A DNA stretch of 63,111 bases from Nemertoderma westbladi (GCA_032718475.1 JAUCBJ010003679.1:1-63111); one strand, 5' to 3'; positions 12,661 to 24,470 are shown, counted from the first letter of the stretch. Notes: generated by a model not told the origin, from the letters alone. Made by a program: numbers and translations.

Positions 12661-12830
12661 CAGGGGGGTCACTTAATTCGTAAACGGTAGGAGGTGGTGC
12701 ATGAAGTACAGGGAGTGAAATTGTTCGCGAAACGGTAGGTGGTGGCGCATGCAGTTCAGGGGGTGACATAGTTCGTAAATGGTATCAGATGGTGCAAGCA
12801 GTACAGGGAGTGCGATTGTAAGTAAAAAAG
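12634..12830. repeat. about 48-bp tandem repeat, four copies
   Basis: Imperfect units beginning ACGGTAGGAGGTGGTGCATG and containing CAGTTCAGGGGGT or CAGTACAGGGAGT recur near 12,636, 12,684, 12,731 and 12,778. Located just 5' of ORF B copy 1. Confidence 0.7.
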
Positions 12831-12917
12831 CAGGAAATTGAATATGCAGTATGTGGTGGTAGCTTGCAATAGAGGCCAAACTATCTCCACTTCAAAATTA
12901 GAATAGATATACTGCCT

Positions 12918-13940
12918 TCAGTGCTGCTCCAACCTCTAATATGCCCTCTCGAGAGCCCCCTGTCCATCACTATTGAAATACCCACTCTCTGGGGGATGTT
13001 TTCAAAAATTTGCTCGAACAATATATTTCGGGATATGGTGACAATGAATCTCATTATTTAGTTGTAAATGTAATTGATTATGAAATAAAGAAGTATAAAA
13101 AACTATTTAGACGCTTAGAGCAGTTATTAAAATTAGAACCAAAATATCCAATAGATAATATCAAAGTTGAATTGAAAGATGTAGAAGATGGTGTTGAAGG
13201 CATATGCAAATTTATTTATATATTTATGGACACAATGGACCAAAATTTAAATGATATCAAGAAAGAAATCACAAATAAAATGCTTTACAATAAGTTTCAA
13301 AAAAGTTTTTGACTTCAACATTGACCTTAAACAAAAGATAGCAGAATTTGAAAATTTGAACATATGTAAGGCAAGAGATGAAGTTAGATTGATGATTGCT
13401 GAAGGATTTCTGAAAAAGGAGATTCAGAGAATAGAGAAAATTACAAAGGGGGACTCAATGTTTCCCCAAATTAAAAATGAAGAAGAAGAAAGGCCAGTAA
13501 TAGCGAGGGTGTTATTCAATTCGGACGTTGATTCTAAAAAGAAAGTTATCTTACTGAGTGATGACATTCCTTTTCCTGGCCAAGGGAAGAAGTATGTCAT
13601 TGCGAAGGTGCGATTAGTCTGGGATGGTATGAGGTTGGTGGAAGACACAGATGCAAGTAGATTTGTGGAACGCCACGAAGGGATATTATACACAATCGGC
13701 GGTAGAAATTATTGTCTTGTTGATCGCAAAGATGATGATTACGTTTACCTACCAAAACACATCGATGGTCGCACGGATGTTATGGCGCCTTCAGCTTCAA
13801 TATTCGATTACATATTGCTGCGACAAAGTAAACCACCAGGGGAGACAATTGTTACAAAATTAATAACAGAGGAAGAGTTAGAGAAGTTTGAAGAACCGGC
13901 TTTTCGAGTGAGAGATGAAAAACGGTGCCATATAATATAA
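12918..13940 (+). pseudogene. unknown protein B, copy 1, frameshifted
   Basis: Homologue of the intact ORF at 36,057-37,070, with a one-base insertion in the A run near 13,300 that shifts the frame (read at 13,010-13,312, then 13,251-13,940). A possible 3' splice site TGCCTTCAG precedes the conserved block TGCTGCTCCAAC at 12,920; the same junction precedes copy 2. Conserved features: ISGYGD.ESHYLVV, LEPKYPIDNIKVELKDVEDG, DDIPFPGQGKKYVIAK, and MAPSAS..DYILLRQSKPPG near the C-terminus. The C-terminus is CHII, compatible with a CaaX prenylation box. I do not recognise the family. The frame has no good upstream ATG because a TGA lies just before the conserved start, which supports an internal or last exon. 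Confidence 0.55.
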
Positions 13941-13999
13941 GAATAATCAGATAACTGCACAGCCATTACATATAGTGAATAATGAAAAGCTGTGCAATG

Positions 14000-14790
14000 T
14001 GTTGTATAAATCAAAATACATTTTATATCTCATTTAGTGAAATGCCAGGTACCTGAATATAGACACTAACTCACAAAGGACTTTTCTAGACTGCTGAGTA
14101 GTCTTTGATCCACCACAGCATCCAAGACAACCATTTATCATCTGATGGTTGTATTGCTATCCCCTAACTGGTTGTATATACGGACGGTGTTTAGCAGAAG
14201 GGTATTAACCCACATTACCACCATTTTGAGAAAAATGACCTAAAGTTTCAGTGCTCTAAGAAAATACCAGAATGTTTTATAACAAGTTATGGTGTTTTAT
14301 TTGATAACTGACCCTTAAATCTACTTAATGCAGAAAAAATTTAAAAAAAAAGTTGTTTGTTGTAAAATTATACAACATTTTCTGGGTAAGTACATTTCTG
14401 CAAAAAAAGAGTTTTGACATTATTTATTTTTGCAGAAATGTAATTATCAACGGGTTGTATACTGTGTATAGGCCTAACATAATATATTTTTAAAAGCCAA
14501 TAACACGCTATTGTACAAAGGTAGTCTATAATGATACATGTTAAATGGAATGATAAATGAGATTACCAATACCCGATAAACTTAGAAAAATAAACTGTCA
14601 TGGTGGCCGGATCTCTATCACAATAAGCAACAACCCGATGCTGCGATCAAACTGATTCAAACAACTAATCTAGCTCTTGCATTTTCTATCTCTAAAATTT
14701 AATGATAGAAAGTAATAAAGGTCAACGAAAAATTATTCTACTTTCCTGCGCCGTTTTCTGAAAATTTAATTGAAAAAAATACACACTCAC
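14000..14790. other. no gene seen
   Basis: AT-rich sequence after ORF B copy 1. Contains a small inverted repeat at about 14,390-14,447 (ACATTTCTGCAAAAAA against TTTTTGCAGAAATGT), probably a remnant element. Nothing coding recognised. Confidence 0.5.
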
Positions 14791-14794
14791 ACTG

Positions 14795-16390
14795 GCGCAA
14801 GAAGTCGAGGAAATACAGCCAAGCTAACTTATCTAGTCTTTTCTGATGACGTAGCAGTTAGGGATCGTACGGTACTACCGATACTACCGCAAATGCCAAC
14901 TACTGCGGTATTTGCCGTAGTTGGTTTTTAGTTTTTTCTATTTACCGTAGGCAAATTTCCAGTTGGGGTGCTGTTTCTGCCTGCCCATTGAATTTATGTT
15001 AAATTGATAATTGCAAAAATAAGTACCTAAGAAATAAAACTTTTACTATAAACTGTGTTCCTAAATTAAGTTGAAGTTCATATCAATCATTCATATGTCA
15101 TAACAGGCTGAAACAGCAGCAATAGTAATAGTCAAATTATTTGAAATCGTCAAATAATTTTCTAAAATAATAATCCTGATTTCGTATAACTATGCAGCTA
15201 TGAAATTAATAAGATATCAATTTTTTATTATACGAAAAAATTACAAAACTTTTTCGCATCATATCGCATTTTCTTAAAATCACATTAATATCACATGTTT
15301 CCTTTTTTATACCTTCAAAAATCAGCATATGTGCAAAATAACGTTCATCCATCATTACAGCAGTTACAGATTATATATGAAAAATTGTTTCTCATTGTAG
15401 CGTATTTTCTGTCAACAAAAACAAAAAGAAATTAAAATTTATTAATTCAAGAAAACAATTTACCAAAAATAAACGCCACAATTTTTAAAAAAAAGTCCTC
15501 AAAAAGTGAGCACCTAACTTCATTAATCCAGCGAAATTTTTTGCTGCCGCGGTAAATACCGCTACCACAACGCCATACCGTTACAGCTACCGCTACCGCG
15601 AAAATTTACTACCGTACGATCCCTGGAGCAGTACTCTAAGAATCACTAGAGGGAGCGCCGGCTACCCAGCTCATTAGAACAGGCTGATTCAAGTGTTGGT
15701 CTTTTAGTTAATCCCAAGAAGACCAAAATTCTGACAGTTAACTTCAACAGTCCTCAGTAAATGTCTGATCATATGAGAAGAAGCTCAATTTTTTTCATAT
15801 TTACGTAAAAAGCTGCATTTGAAAAAATTTATTGCATTTATATTTATCCAGAGAGTCCAACATAGAGTTAGGTAGGGGTTGGTTAGCTAGCTTGTTTTTC
15901 GGCTGTAGTTCCAGAATGCAAATTAGCTAAACCGATCATCAAATGCATTCTGACGTCTATCCAAAAATACTAGTCCCATTAATTTACCGAAGGTATTGCG
16001 CTTAACGCCGCCAGAGCTCGTACTACAAAGGTTGGTGTTCTTCAGTATGTGAATGACTTCTGCTACTTTGGATTATTGATTCTGAAGTCAGATGATGACC
16101 CTCAAATACGTAAGGGAAGCACATGGGCAGCATTGAATGGGCTGCTCAGGATTTTTAAGTCACATAGAATGCATTCGAATCTTCAGGTTGAATAATTTAG
16201 AGTTAGAGCAGTAGTAGACCAGTTCTCTTAAATTGGAGCTCAAGCTGGCCTCTTACTGTTGAAGTGCCGAGGAGACCAAATCTCTTGAGACACATACCAG
16301 AATGATACCCACGCAGAGAGGGTTAATTGTGTCAAGTCAAGTACAATGCACACATCTCCAACCAGACAATATAGAATATTTGAACTATTC
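14795..16390 (+). pseudogene. LINE RT fragment (plus strand), split by a hAT-type insertion
   Basis: RT fragment of the same family as the minus-strand copy at 17.8-18.65 kb. The 5' part (14,795-14,858) encodes an SDDVAV box. After the hAT element the frame resumes at about 15,634 with LRITREGA/SLEGA and SSVGLLVNPKKTK. An unrelated stretch of about 250 bases follows (15,770-16,020). It then continues with GVLQYVNDFCYFG, AALNGLLRIFKSHRMHSNLQ (about 16,035-16,190) and the C-terminal tail. Several stops and shifts: non-functional. Confidence 0.7.
14859..15624. mobile_element. hAT-type non-autonomous DNA transposon
   Basis: Terminal inverted repeats (T)AGGGATCGTACGGTA and TACCGTACGATCCCT, followed inward by ACTACCG-rich subterminal repeats on both sides. 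Flanked by GTAGCAGT (14,851-14,858) and GGAGCAGT (15,625-15,632), an eight-base target duplication with one mismatch. The paralogous LINE copy at 18.4 kb provides the uninterrupted site (GGAGTACTCTCAGAATC), which confirms that this block is an insertion. No transposase ORF. Confidence 0.8.
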
Positions 16391-17306
16391 AGATACTAAT
16401 ATTTCAACTACTACTACTAGTAGTCCCCTCACTACGACAGTCCCCTCAAGGTTGCCCGCCAAGGAAGCAATATCTGCAATATTACAGATACTGCTTGCTA
16501 ACTGTAATGTACATTATTTATAACAATCGGTTAGCAGTAAAGGCCTTTTAAAAATTAATTTGATATTCAATTAAATGCAATTGTATGGTGGCACTGAAAG
16601 GCCTTGATCGCTTCGGAACTACAGTACTGAATATATTATCTGATGATGAGCCTAAATACTGTAATCCTGTATCTGCATTCTATAGTAATTCTATGGAGAA
16701 CAATAGTCTACGCCACTAAACTACGTTCTATTTTTGTTGATCGCTAATTCTGTCTATAAGGAAAAGGTTTAAAAACAGTGGTTGTGTCATCTTGCATTTT
16801 TATTGGGAATGTAATGATCGTAGGACAAAATAATATCTGAATATTATACTGTCGGACTATAGATCGGATACTGAATCTGAATATTTTCTAAAGTAAAGAG
16901 CTTACTAAGGCTGCAATGTCTGAATTTAATGAAAGGGCTGAATTCTGAATGAAAGAGTAGGAAAGCAGAAAAGGTAGAAAAGGTAATAACCAAATTTGTG
17001 GGGGAAATGTTACAGTTAATTAAATAGAATACAGAATGAATCGGATAGTCTGATATTTGCCTTTTATATACTGTCTGAATCTGAATCCTGATTGGTTACT
17101 CTATTCTGAGAAATTTATTTTGAATTGGCATTTCGCCGATGACAGGCCAATATTTTGCTTAAATAGAATATTTAGACCAAAAAAGTTCTTAAAGTTAAAT
17201 AAATAAAAGGTGTTACCGCAGACCTACTTTGCTGTGTAAGCCAAGCAGCAAAATACATTTATTTATAGAAATATTTTTCTATCCGAACTGAAATAGTGAA
17301 TGATCC
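16391..17306. other. no gene seen
   Basis: AT-rich, with a short run of CTACTACTACTAGTAG near 16,408-16,424 and irregular repeats of TCTGAATCTGAAT (16,850-17,110). No coding support. Confidence 0.5.
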
Positions 17307-17315
17307 GATTTAAAC

Positions 17316-17559
17316 GGGTGAGTACAAAACAAAGACCAAAGACTCAAGACCCGCAAAGACCTGCATAATCTTGTAACATGTGTTAACTTCCGTTTATTGT
17401 TTTGGTATACGCCTCTGTAACCTGCTTCATTACTAGCCAGCTCCTTTAAATGGCAATGGGACCTAACGCTCTTTGGGACCTAACGCGACTTTACCTCTTT
17501 GTTTTGTACAGAACGCATTAAAAGACTTGGGTCTTTGGTCCTTGTTTTATACACACCCC
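17316..17559. mobile_element. MITE, copy 1, with terminal repeats GGGTGAGTACAAAACAAAGAC
   Basis: A 244-bp element with inverted ends GGGTGAGTACAAAACAAAG and (CTTTGGTCC)TTGTTTTATACACACCCC. Flanked by GATTTAAAC (17,307-17,315) and GATTTGAAC (17,560-17,568), which look like a nine-base target duplication, as made by Mutator-like elements. The interior shares CACGTGTGTTAAC-like, CGTTTATTG and GGGACCTAACGCGACTTTACC segments with the copy at 20,610. Confidence 0.7.
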
Positions 17560-17820
17560 GATTTGAACAGCCTTTCAGCGACACAGTTGTTCTTTCAAGG
17601 TATATTATAGACATACTACTTAAACTAGTCCTATTGTAGTTATGTATACCAAGGATTTAGATTCAATGGTTACATCGCATCAGAGAGTACAACAGGTCAT
17701 AGAGTATAAAAATGGAAAAACTCCCTATCACCCATGACATTTGCTATATCATCCGCATCTTAAAGGCCAGTGTCCTTTAGATGCTTCGCAAGAAAGTCAT
17801 GGGCTGTCTACCATGCTTAT

Positions 17821-18650
17821 TCACTCCATGAGTCCGCCAAAGCACAAGATTATGCACTGGCTGGGAGGTGCTGGCTGGCGAAAGCAACGTCCTGCAAGAC
17901 GGAAGCGGCTTTGTTCTAGTGTCAAGCTTGGGGGAACCAATGAGACACCTCCAATGTTATATAGTGTCTGGTTGGAGACGTGTGCATTGTACTTGACACA
18001 GTGAACCCGGCGTAGCATTCTTGTGAATGTGCCATCCAGAGATTTGGTGTCCTCGGCAGTTAGTGCCCAGCATGGACTCCCATAGAGGAGTACTGGAACT
18101 ACTGCTGCTCTAAATAATCGGACCTTAAGTTTCCGATGAATTCTGTGTGATTTCCAAATCCTGGAAATCCCTTTCAAGGCTGCCCATTCCTTTCCCATAC
18201 TTATTCGAAGGTCCTCACCTGACTTCCGGATCCATGATCCCATGCAACAGAAGTCGTCCTCAAGCTCAAGCATACCATCTTTTGAGCTTATGCTCATCCG
18301 GTAAGAGATTTGCTGATGACTTACACAAAGTTAACTGTCAAAATTTGGGTCTTTTTGAAGTAACTAAAAGACCAACACTAGAAGCAGCCTCTTCTAATGA
18401 GATGAGGAGCCGTTGGGCTCCCTCTAGTGATTCTGAGAGTACTCCTAAGTCATCAGCAAAGTCTACTTGTTTACTTGGCAGGATTTCCTCGACTTCTGGA
18501 GGCAGTAGATGGAGTTACCATCATCCCATCACCATTACGATGATCTAAGGACATGCGTAGAACATAGTCAACCACAATTATGAATAAGAATGGTGCAAGT
18601 GCGTCTCCCTCCATAACACTCCGAATGGTTCTGTTTCACCGTCACCGGTT
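17821..18650 (-). pseudogene. LINE RT fragment (minus strand)
   Basis: Reverse-transcriptase part of a non-LTR element. From about 18,640: MEGDALAPFLFIIVVDYVLR, then a gap, VDFADDLGVLSESLEGAQRL (catalytic FADD), SSVGLLVTSKRPKF. After a frame change comes a 158-codon frame from 18,297: EDDFCCMGSWIRKSGEDLR, WAALKGISRIWKSHRIHRKL, VLLYGSPCWALT, LDGTFTRMLRRVHCVKYNA. These are the thumb and C-terminal motifs of RTE/CR1-like elements. The 5' part is missing. Confidence 0.8.
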
Positions 18651-18885
18651 AGCGGGTTGATATTATTAGACACAATCACCAGTTAAATATATAAATTTAA
18701 TTGTGTGTGATGCGGCAGATAATAGTTATGTTTCATTCCACAACTTTATTGCACAATGGGTAATAATTCATTAATCATCTAAATTGAAACATGGCAGTAA
18801 CAGCCCTTGCACTGTTGAGTTCTCCCATATTTATCATTTGCATTCTTTAGACAATCAAATAGTAGATATTACTTTCTAGACCAAC

Positions 18886-20343
18886 ATGCGACATTGATTC
18901 ATGCGGTAGTTAATAGTTTGACAGAAACATTCGACATTGATTCATGCGGTAGTTAATAGTTCGACAGAAACATGCGACATTGATTCATGCGGTAGTTAAT
19001 AGTTCGACATAAACATGCGACATTGATTCATGTGGTAGTTAATAGTTCGACAGAAACATGCGACATTGATTCATGCGGTAGTTAATAGTTCGACAGAAAC
19101 ATGCGACATTGATTCATGCGGTAGTTAATAGTTCGACAGAAACATGCGACATTGATTCATGCGGTAGTTAATAGTTAGACAGAAACATGCGACATTGATT
19201 CATGCGGTAGTTAATAGTTCGACAGAAACATGCGACATTGATTCATGCGGTGGTTAATAGTTCGACAGAAACATGCGACATTGATTCTTGTGGTAGTTAA
19301 TAGTTCGACAGAAACATGCGACATTGATTCATGCGGTAGTTAATAGTTCGACAGAAACATGCGACATTGATTCATGCGGTAGTTAATAGTTCGACAGAAA
19401 CATGCGACATTGATTCATGCGGTAGTTAATAGTTCGACAGAAACATGCGACATTGATTCATGTGGTAGTTAATAGTTTGACAGAAACATGCGACATTGAT
19501 TCATGCGGTAGTTAATAGTTCGACAGAAACATGCGACATTGATTCATGCGGTAGTTAATAGTTCGACAGAAACATGCGACATTGATTCATAAGGTAGTTA
19601 ATAGTTCGACAGAAACATGCGACATTGATTCATGCGGTAGTTAATAGTTCGACAGAAACATGCGACAGTGATTCATGCGGTAGTTAATAGTTAGACAGAA
19701 ACATGCGACATTGATTCATGCGGTAGTTAATAGTTCGACAGAAACATGCGACATTGATTCATGTGGTCGTTAATAGTTCGACAGAAACATGCGACATTGA
19801 TTCATGCGGTAGTTAATAGTTCGACAGAAACATGCGACATTGATTCATGCGGTAGTTAATAGTTCGACAGAAACATGCGACATTGATTCATGTGGTAGTT
19901 AATAGTTCGACAGAAACATGCGACATTGATTCATGCGGTAGTTAATAGTTCGACAGAAACATGCGACATTGATTCATGCGGTAGTTAATAGTTCGACAGA
20001 AACATGCGATATTGATTCATGCGGTAGTTAATAGTTCGACAGAAACATGCGACATTGATTCATGTGGTAGTTAATAGTTTGACAGAAACATGCGACATTG
20101 ATTCATGCGGTAGTTAATAGTTCGACAGAAACATGCGAATTGATTCATGCGGTAGTTAATAGTTCGACAGAAACATGCGACATTGATTCATGCGGTAGTT
20201 AATAGTTCGACAGAAACATGCGACATTGATTCATGCGGTAGTTAATAGTTCGACAGAAACATGCGACATTGATTCATGCGGTAGTTAATAGTTCGACAGA
20301 AACATGCGACATTGATTCATGCGGTAGTTAATAGTTCGACAGA
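18886..20343. repeat. 43-bp minisatellite, about 34 copies
   Basis: Period 43, unit containing GACATTGATTCATGCGGTAG followed by TTAATAGTTCGACAGAAACA. Very homogeneous; the commonest changes are C to T in ATGCGG and TTCGAC. It ends at 20,343 and passes into a different satellite. Each unit has a CAG then, 24 bases later, GGTAG, superficially a micro-exon-like arrangement, but no host gene is recognised nearby. Confidence 0.95.
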
Positions 20344-20540
20344 AGTATTGTGACAGTGTGCGACATTATTGCGGCGGTGTACTGAAGTATTGCAGTAGTG
20401 TGTGACATTATTGCGGCGGTGTACTGAATTATTGCGGTAGTGCGTGACATTATTGCGGCGGTGTACTGAATTATTGCGGTAGTGCGTGACATTATTGCGG
20501 CGGTGTACTGAAGTATTATGTTAGTGCGTGAGCGTGACCG
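20343..20540. repeat. about 43-bp tandem repeat, four to five copies
   Basis: Units of GTGCGTGACATTATTGCGGC followed by GGTGTACTGAATTATTGCGGTA. Shares the words GCGACATT and GCGGT with the preceding 43-bp array, so the two may be diverged relatives. Confidence 0.85.
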
Positions 20541-20609
20541 CGTGTTTTGAGGTGAACATAATTACGTAGCTGCGACCCGATTGTTCTCCCCAACCCTGTA
20601 CAACGCAAG

Positions 20610-20833
20610 GGGGTGAGTACTAAAAGCCCAAAGACCCAATTATAAAGACCTACAAAATCTTGTCACGTGTGTTAACTTTCGTTTATTGTTTGGTTCCCCC
20701 AACACGCCTCTGTAACCTGATCCTTTACTAACCTGCTCCTTTAAATGGCAATCAATGGGACCTAACGCGACTTTACCTCTTCGCTTTGTATAGAACGGGC
20801 AGTAAAGACTGGGTCTTTGTTTTGTACTCACCC
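20610..20833. mobile_element. MITE, copy 2, with terminal repeats GGGTGAGTAC
   Basis: Starts GGGGTGAGTACTAAAAG and ends GGGTCTTTGTTTTGTACTCACCC. The interior is closely similar to the element at 17,316, including CTTTAAATGGCAAT and GGGACCTAACGCGACTTTACC. No clear target duplication at this copy. It sits directly after the satellites at 18.9-20.5 kb. Confidence 0.7.
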
Positions 20834-21175
20834 GACTTGGCCCAGCCCCAGCAAATTTGGCCTTTAATCTTTTTTCCTATACTGGTAGTGGTAACTGGTC
20901 TGGGCCTGGGGATGACTGTAAATGAAATAAATGTATATACATAATAATGTAATAAATATAAATATATAATAGTAATATGGCAGAAATCAAGGCATTTACA
21001 GTAGAGTATGCATTTGCAATATTGCTATTAAAAATAAAAACCAACACCAGTAGTGTCCTGAATATAATTATAGTCACAAGACGTTTCTATAATACATTAC
21101 AGTATCACATAACCATCATCAGTGCGATCAACTCACTGTACCAGGCGGCCAACCAACAGTACCGGTATTACAGTT

Positions 21176-22430
21176 TGTAGGTCCTATGGGTTCTAGGTCA
21201 TATGGGTTGTAGTTGTAGGTCATATGGGTTGTAGGTCATATGGGTTCTAGGTCATATGGGTTGTAGGTCCTATGGGTTGTAGGTCATATGGGTTGTAGGT
21301 CCTATGGGTTGTAGGTACTGTGGGTTGTATGTCCTATGGGTTGTAGGTCATATGGGTTGTAGGTCATATGGGTTGTAGGTCATATGGGTTGTAGGTCATA
21401 TGGGTTGTAGGTCATATGGGTTGTAGGTCATATGGGTTGTAGGTCATATGGGTTGTAGGTCATATGGGTTCTAGGTCATATGGGTTGTAGGTCCTTTGGG
21501 TTGTAGGTCATATGGGTTGTAGGTCATATGGGTTCTAGGTCATATTGGTTGTAGGTCATATGGGTTGTAGGTCATATGGGTTCTAGGTCATATGGGTTGT
21601 AGGTCCTATGGGTTGTAGGTCATATGGGTTGTAGGTACTGTGGGTTGTAGGTCCTATGGGTTGTAGGTCATATGGGTTGTAGGTCATATGGGTTGTAAGG
21701 TCATATGGGTTGTAGGTCATATGGGTTGTACAGTACAGTAGGTACTGTGGGTTGTAGGTCCTATGGGTTGTAGGTCATATGGGTTGTAGGTCCTATGGGT
21801 TGTATAGGTCATATGGGTTGTAGGTCATATGGGTTGTAGGTCCTACGGGTTGCAGCTCATATGGGTTGTAGATCCTATGGGTTGTAGGTCATATAGGTTG
21901 TAGGTCCTATGGGTTGTAGGTACTGTCGATTGTAGGTCCTATGGGTTGTAGTGTAGGTCCTATGGGTTGTAGGTCCTATGGGTTTTAGCTTTTAGGTCCT
22001 ACTGTATGGGTTGTAGGTCCTATGGGTTGTAGGTACTGTGGGGTTGTAGGTCCTATGGGTTGTAGTGTAGGTCCTATGGGTTGTAGGTCCTATGGGTTTT
22101 AGCTTTTAGGTCCTACTGTATGGGTTGTAGGTCCTATGGGTTGTAGGTACTGTGGGGTTGTAGGTCCTATGGGTTGTAGTGTAAAGGTCCTATGGGTTTT
22201 AGCTTTTAGGTCCTACTGTATGGGTTGTAGGTCCTATGGGTTGTAGGTACTGTGTATTGTAGGTCCTATGGGTTGTAGTGTAGGTCCTATGGGTTGTAGT
22301 GTAGGTCCTATGGGTTGTAGTGTAGGTCCTATGGGTTGTAGTGTAGGTCCTATGGGTTGTAGTGTAGGTCCTATGGGTTTTAGCTTTTAGGTCCTACTTT
22401 ATGGGTTGTAGTTACTGTGGGTGTATCCCA
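21176..22430. repeat. 16-bp minisatellite with higher-order structure, about 75 copies
   Basis: Basic unit GGGTTGTAGGTCATAT, with variants GGTCCTAT and GGTACTGT. The first part (to about 21,720) is nearly uniform. The second part (21,940-22,400) is organised in longer blocks holding TTTTAGCTTTTAGGTCCTACTGTATG, given here as its two halves TTTTAGCTTTTAGG and TCCTACTGTATG. Each unit contains TAGGT. No gene recognised. Confidence 0.95.
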
Positions 22431-23255
22431 ATACCTAAACCCCGTCTGTCAGTCACGAAACCGCAGTGTCCGCTAACTGCAGAGCCACAATATTCGGCAT
22501 TGCTATTTAGAGATAACGAAGACGCGAGTAATACCGTCATTTTAAATGACAAATATTTCGGTACAAAGAACTACTGTCCACCGATTCTTCGCCTAGCTTA
22601 GTGAACAGCACATTAGGCTACCGTAACCTTAATGTAAGTAAGGTAACCATTCCGATATCCGCACAGATCATGTAACGCAATTCCCATTGAGCTCTATAGC
22701 CAGAATCTTTTTGCTTAAGAAACCTATCGAATTGCCATGGCGACACCACTAGACACCACTATCTGTAGGCCAATCACATTATCATGGCTTTGAGGAACAG
22801 CACTTATTTTAACAAGCCGGGCAATTAAATTTAAATCGGAAGTTATTTTGATAAATTATGGCTAATTTTGGGAAGGGCTTTTGGAATGGGAATTTATTAT
22901 TTAATACAGTTGAATATTTGGCTGATTTTAAGTTCATTAAATGCATTATTGCATTGTTGCCCAGATACGTATGGAATAAACAAAATGTTCTAGAATATGG
23001 TATCTGTACATTTATTACATACTGTAGAATAAATGGCCTGCAGGGGGAAGCAAATGCATGCAACATTCAAATGCCCATATCTCAGCTATTTCCCAACCAA
23101 ATTCAAATGTTTTTACATATTTGGAATCCTTGCATGAGCAGCTTGCTTGGTACCATCAAATCACAATAAGGTTTTAGAATGATTGCACTGTGACCTGTGA
23201 AATATCGCCAGAGACCCCTTTTTCAAACACTGTAGCTAAAGATTGAAAGCAAAAA
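22431..23255. other. no gene recognised
   Basis: Between the 16-bp satellite and the GC-rich gypsy element. A 103-codon plus-strand frame (22,858-23,169) has a Cys/aromatic-rich sequence with no family signature and a non-biased composition; I do not support it as a gene. Confidence 0.4.
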
Positions 23256-23330
23256 TCAAAATTCTGTAAGTACTTCTACGTAGTCGCCGCTCTGGATCAA
23301 CCCACCGCCGTCTACTGGACATACCGCCCC

Positions 23331-23850
23331 GCCTTCCGAAGGGAAATACGAATCCCTCAAGGCTCGACTCCTCGGAACTTTTGCCTTGAGTCGACGCGAG
23401 CGCGCCGCGAAGATGCTGCGGATGCGGGGGCTGGGCGACCACAAGCCATCCCAGTTGATGGACGAGATGTTGGGGCTCCTCGCCGGCCATACTCCGTGTC
23501 TGCTATTCGAGCAGCTCTTTCTGGAGCAGCTCCCCGAGGACATCCGGCTCCGGGTCTCCAACAACTCTTTCGCGGATCTATGCGCCCTGGCTGCCACCGC
23601 CGACGTTCTGTGGCTGGCCAAACAGCAGGGAGTCTCCCAACCAGCCGGATTAAACCGGGTGACGAACTCACTGCCAACAAAGAACTCCTCCGCGCCGCAG
23701 GCCACGAAGGCGACCACGAACTCATCCGGAACTGCTCAACCCGACACCGACGGGTTGTGCTACTACACGCCCGGTTTGGTAGTGCCGCCAAGCAGTGCCG
23801 GTCGCCGTGCAGCTTCCCGGGAAACGCTCCGACCAGCCGACGTTAGCCGC
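23331..23850 (+). pseudogene. gypsy gag (capsid and knuckle) fragment
   Basis: Frame from 23,331: EGKYESLKARLLGTFALSRR, then RMRGLGDHKPSQLMDEML, then LLFEQLFLEQLPEDIRL, the conserved capsid core of Ty3-like gag. The N-terminal third is lost; a VVAALDQPTAV piece lies in another frame at about 23,283. A shift near 23,760 is needed to read the HARFGSAAKQCRSPC motif. Confidence 0.8.
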
Positions 23851-24470
23851 TATGTCGACTGGTCGCTACCACCAGCGGGACAACCTCCTCTACCTCTGGG
23901 ACCGAAACTCCGGCCGCCACTTCCTCGTGGAGACCGGCGCCCAGGTGAGCGTGTTTCCCGCCAGCGGATTCGACACCCGTTCCGGTCGTACCGGACCGCT
24001 GCTCTGCGCCGTCAACGGATCACCGATCCGTTCCTATGGAACCCGCGGAGTTCCTCTGCGGTTCAACGGCCACCAGTTCAACTGGGACTTCGTGATCGCG
24101 GACGTCCTCCAGCCGTTGCTAGGGGCGGACTTCCTCTGCGACCACGCCCTGATGGTGGACGTCAAGGGGCAGCAACTCATCGACATAGAAACCTTCCAGC
24201 CGATCCCCCTCCGTTGCTCCTCCCCCACCATCCCAGGAACCCACCCTCAACTCGCGTCGACAGCCGTAGATCAAGTCTACGTCGACCTCCTGGCGGAGTT
24301 CTCCTCCATCACGACGCCGACCTTCTCGGACTCGTCTGCTCGCCACGGCGTGGAGCATTACATCCCAACCGCCGGTCGCCCCGTCCACGCCCGCGCTCGA
24401 CGACTCCCGCCGGATAAACTCGAGATCGCGCGGGCAGAGTCCCTGGTCGTCTCCCCTCCATATGGCGCCC
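23850..24470 (+). pseudogene. gypsy aspartic protease region
   Basis: RHFLVETGAQVSVFPAS (about 23,917-23,968) is the active-site segment, with ETGA in place of the catalytic DTGA/DSGA, so the catalytic Asp is lost. LLGADFLCDHALMVD (about 24,117-24,160) is the conserved C-terminal protease motif. Reads in one frame into a pre-RT linker. Confidence 0.8.

Noticed and set aside
18886-20343. CRISPR-like array
   Set aside because: Whole 43-bp unit is repeated with no unique spacers, and the genome is eukaryotic.
20877-21180. Short ORFs on both strands rich in Ile and Tyr
   Set aside because: AT-rich sequence next to the 16-bp satellite; no conserved features.
22858-23169. Plus-strand ORF of 103 codons
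   Set aside because: No recognisable domain or codon signature; the antisense strand is also open for 85 codons, as expected of low-stop sequence.
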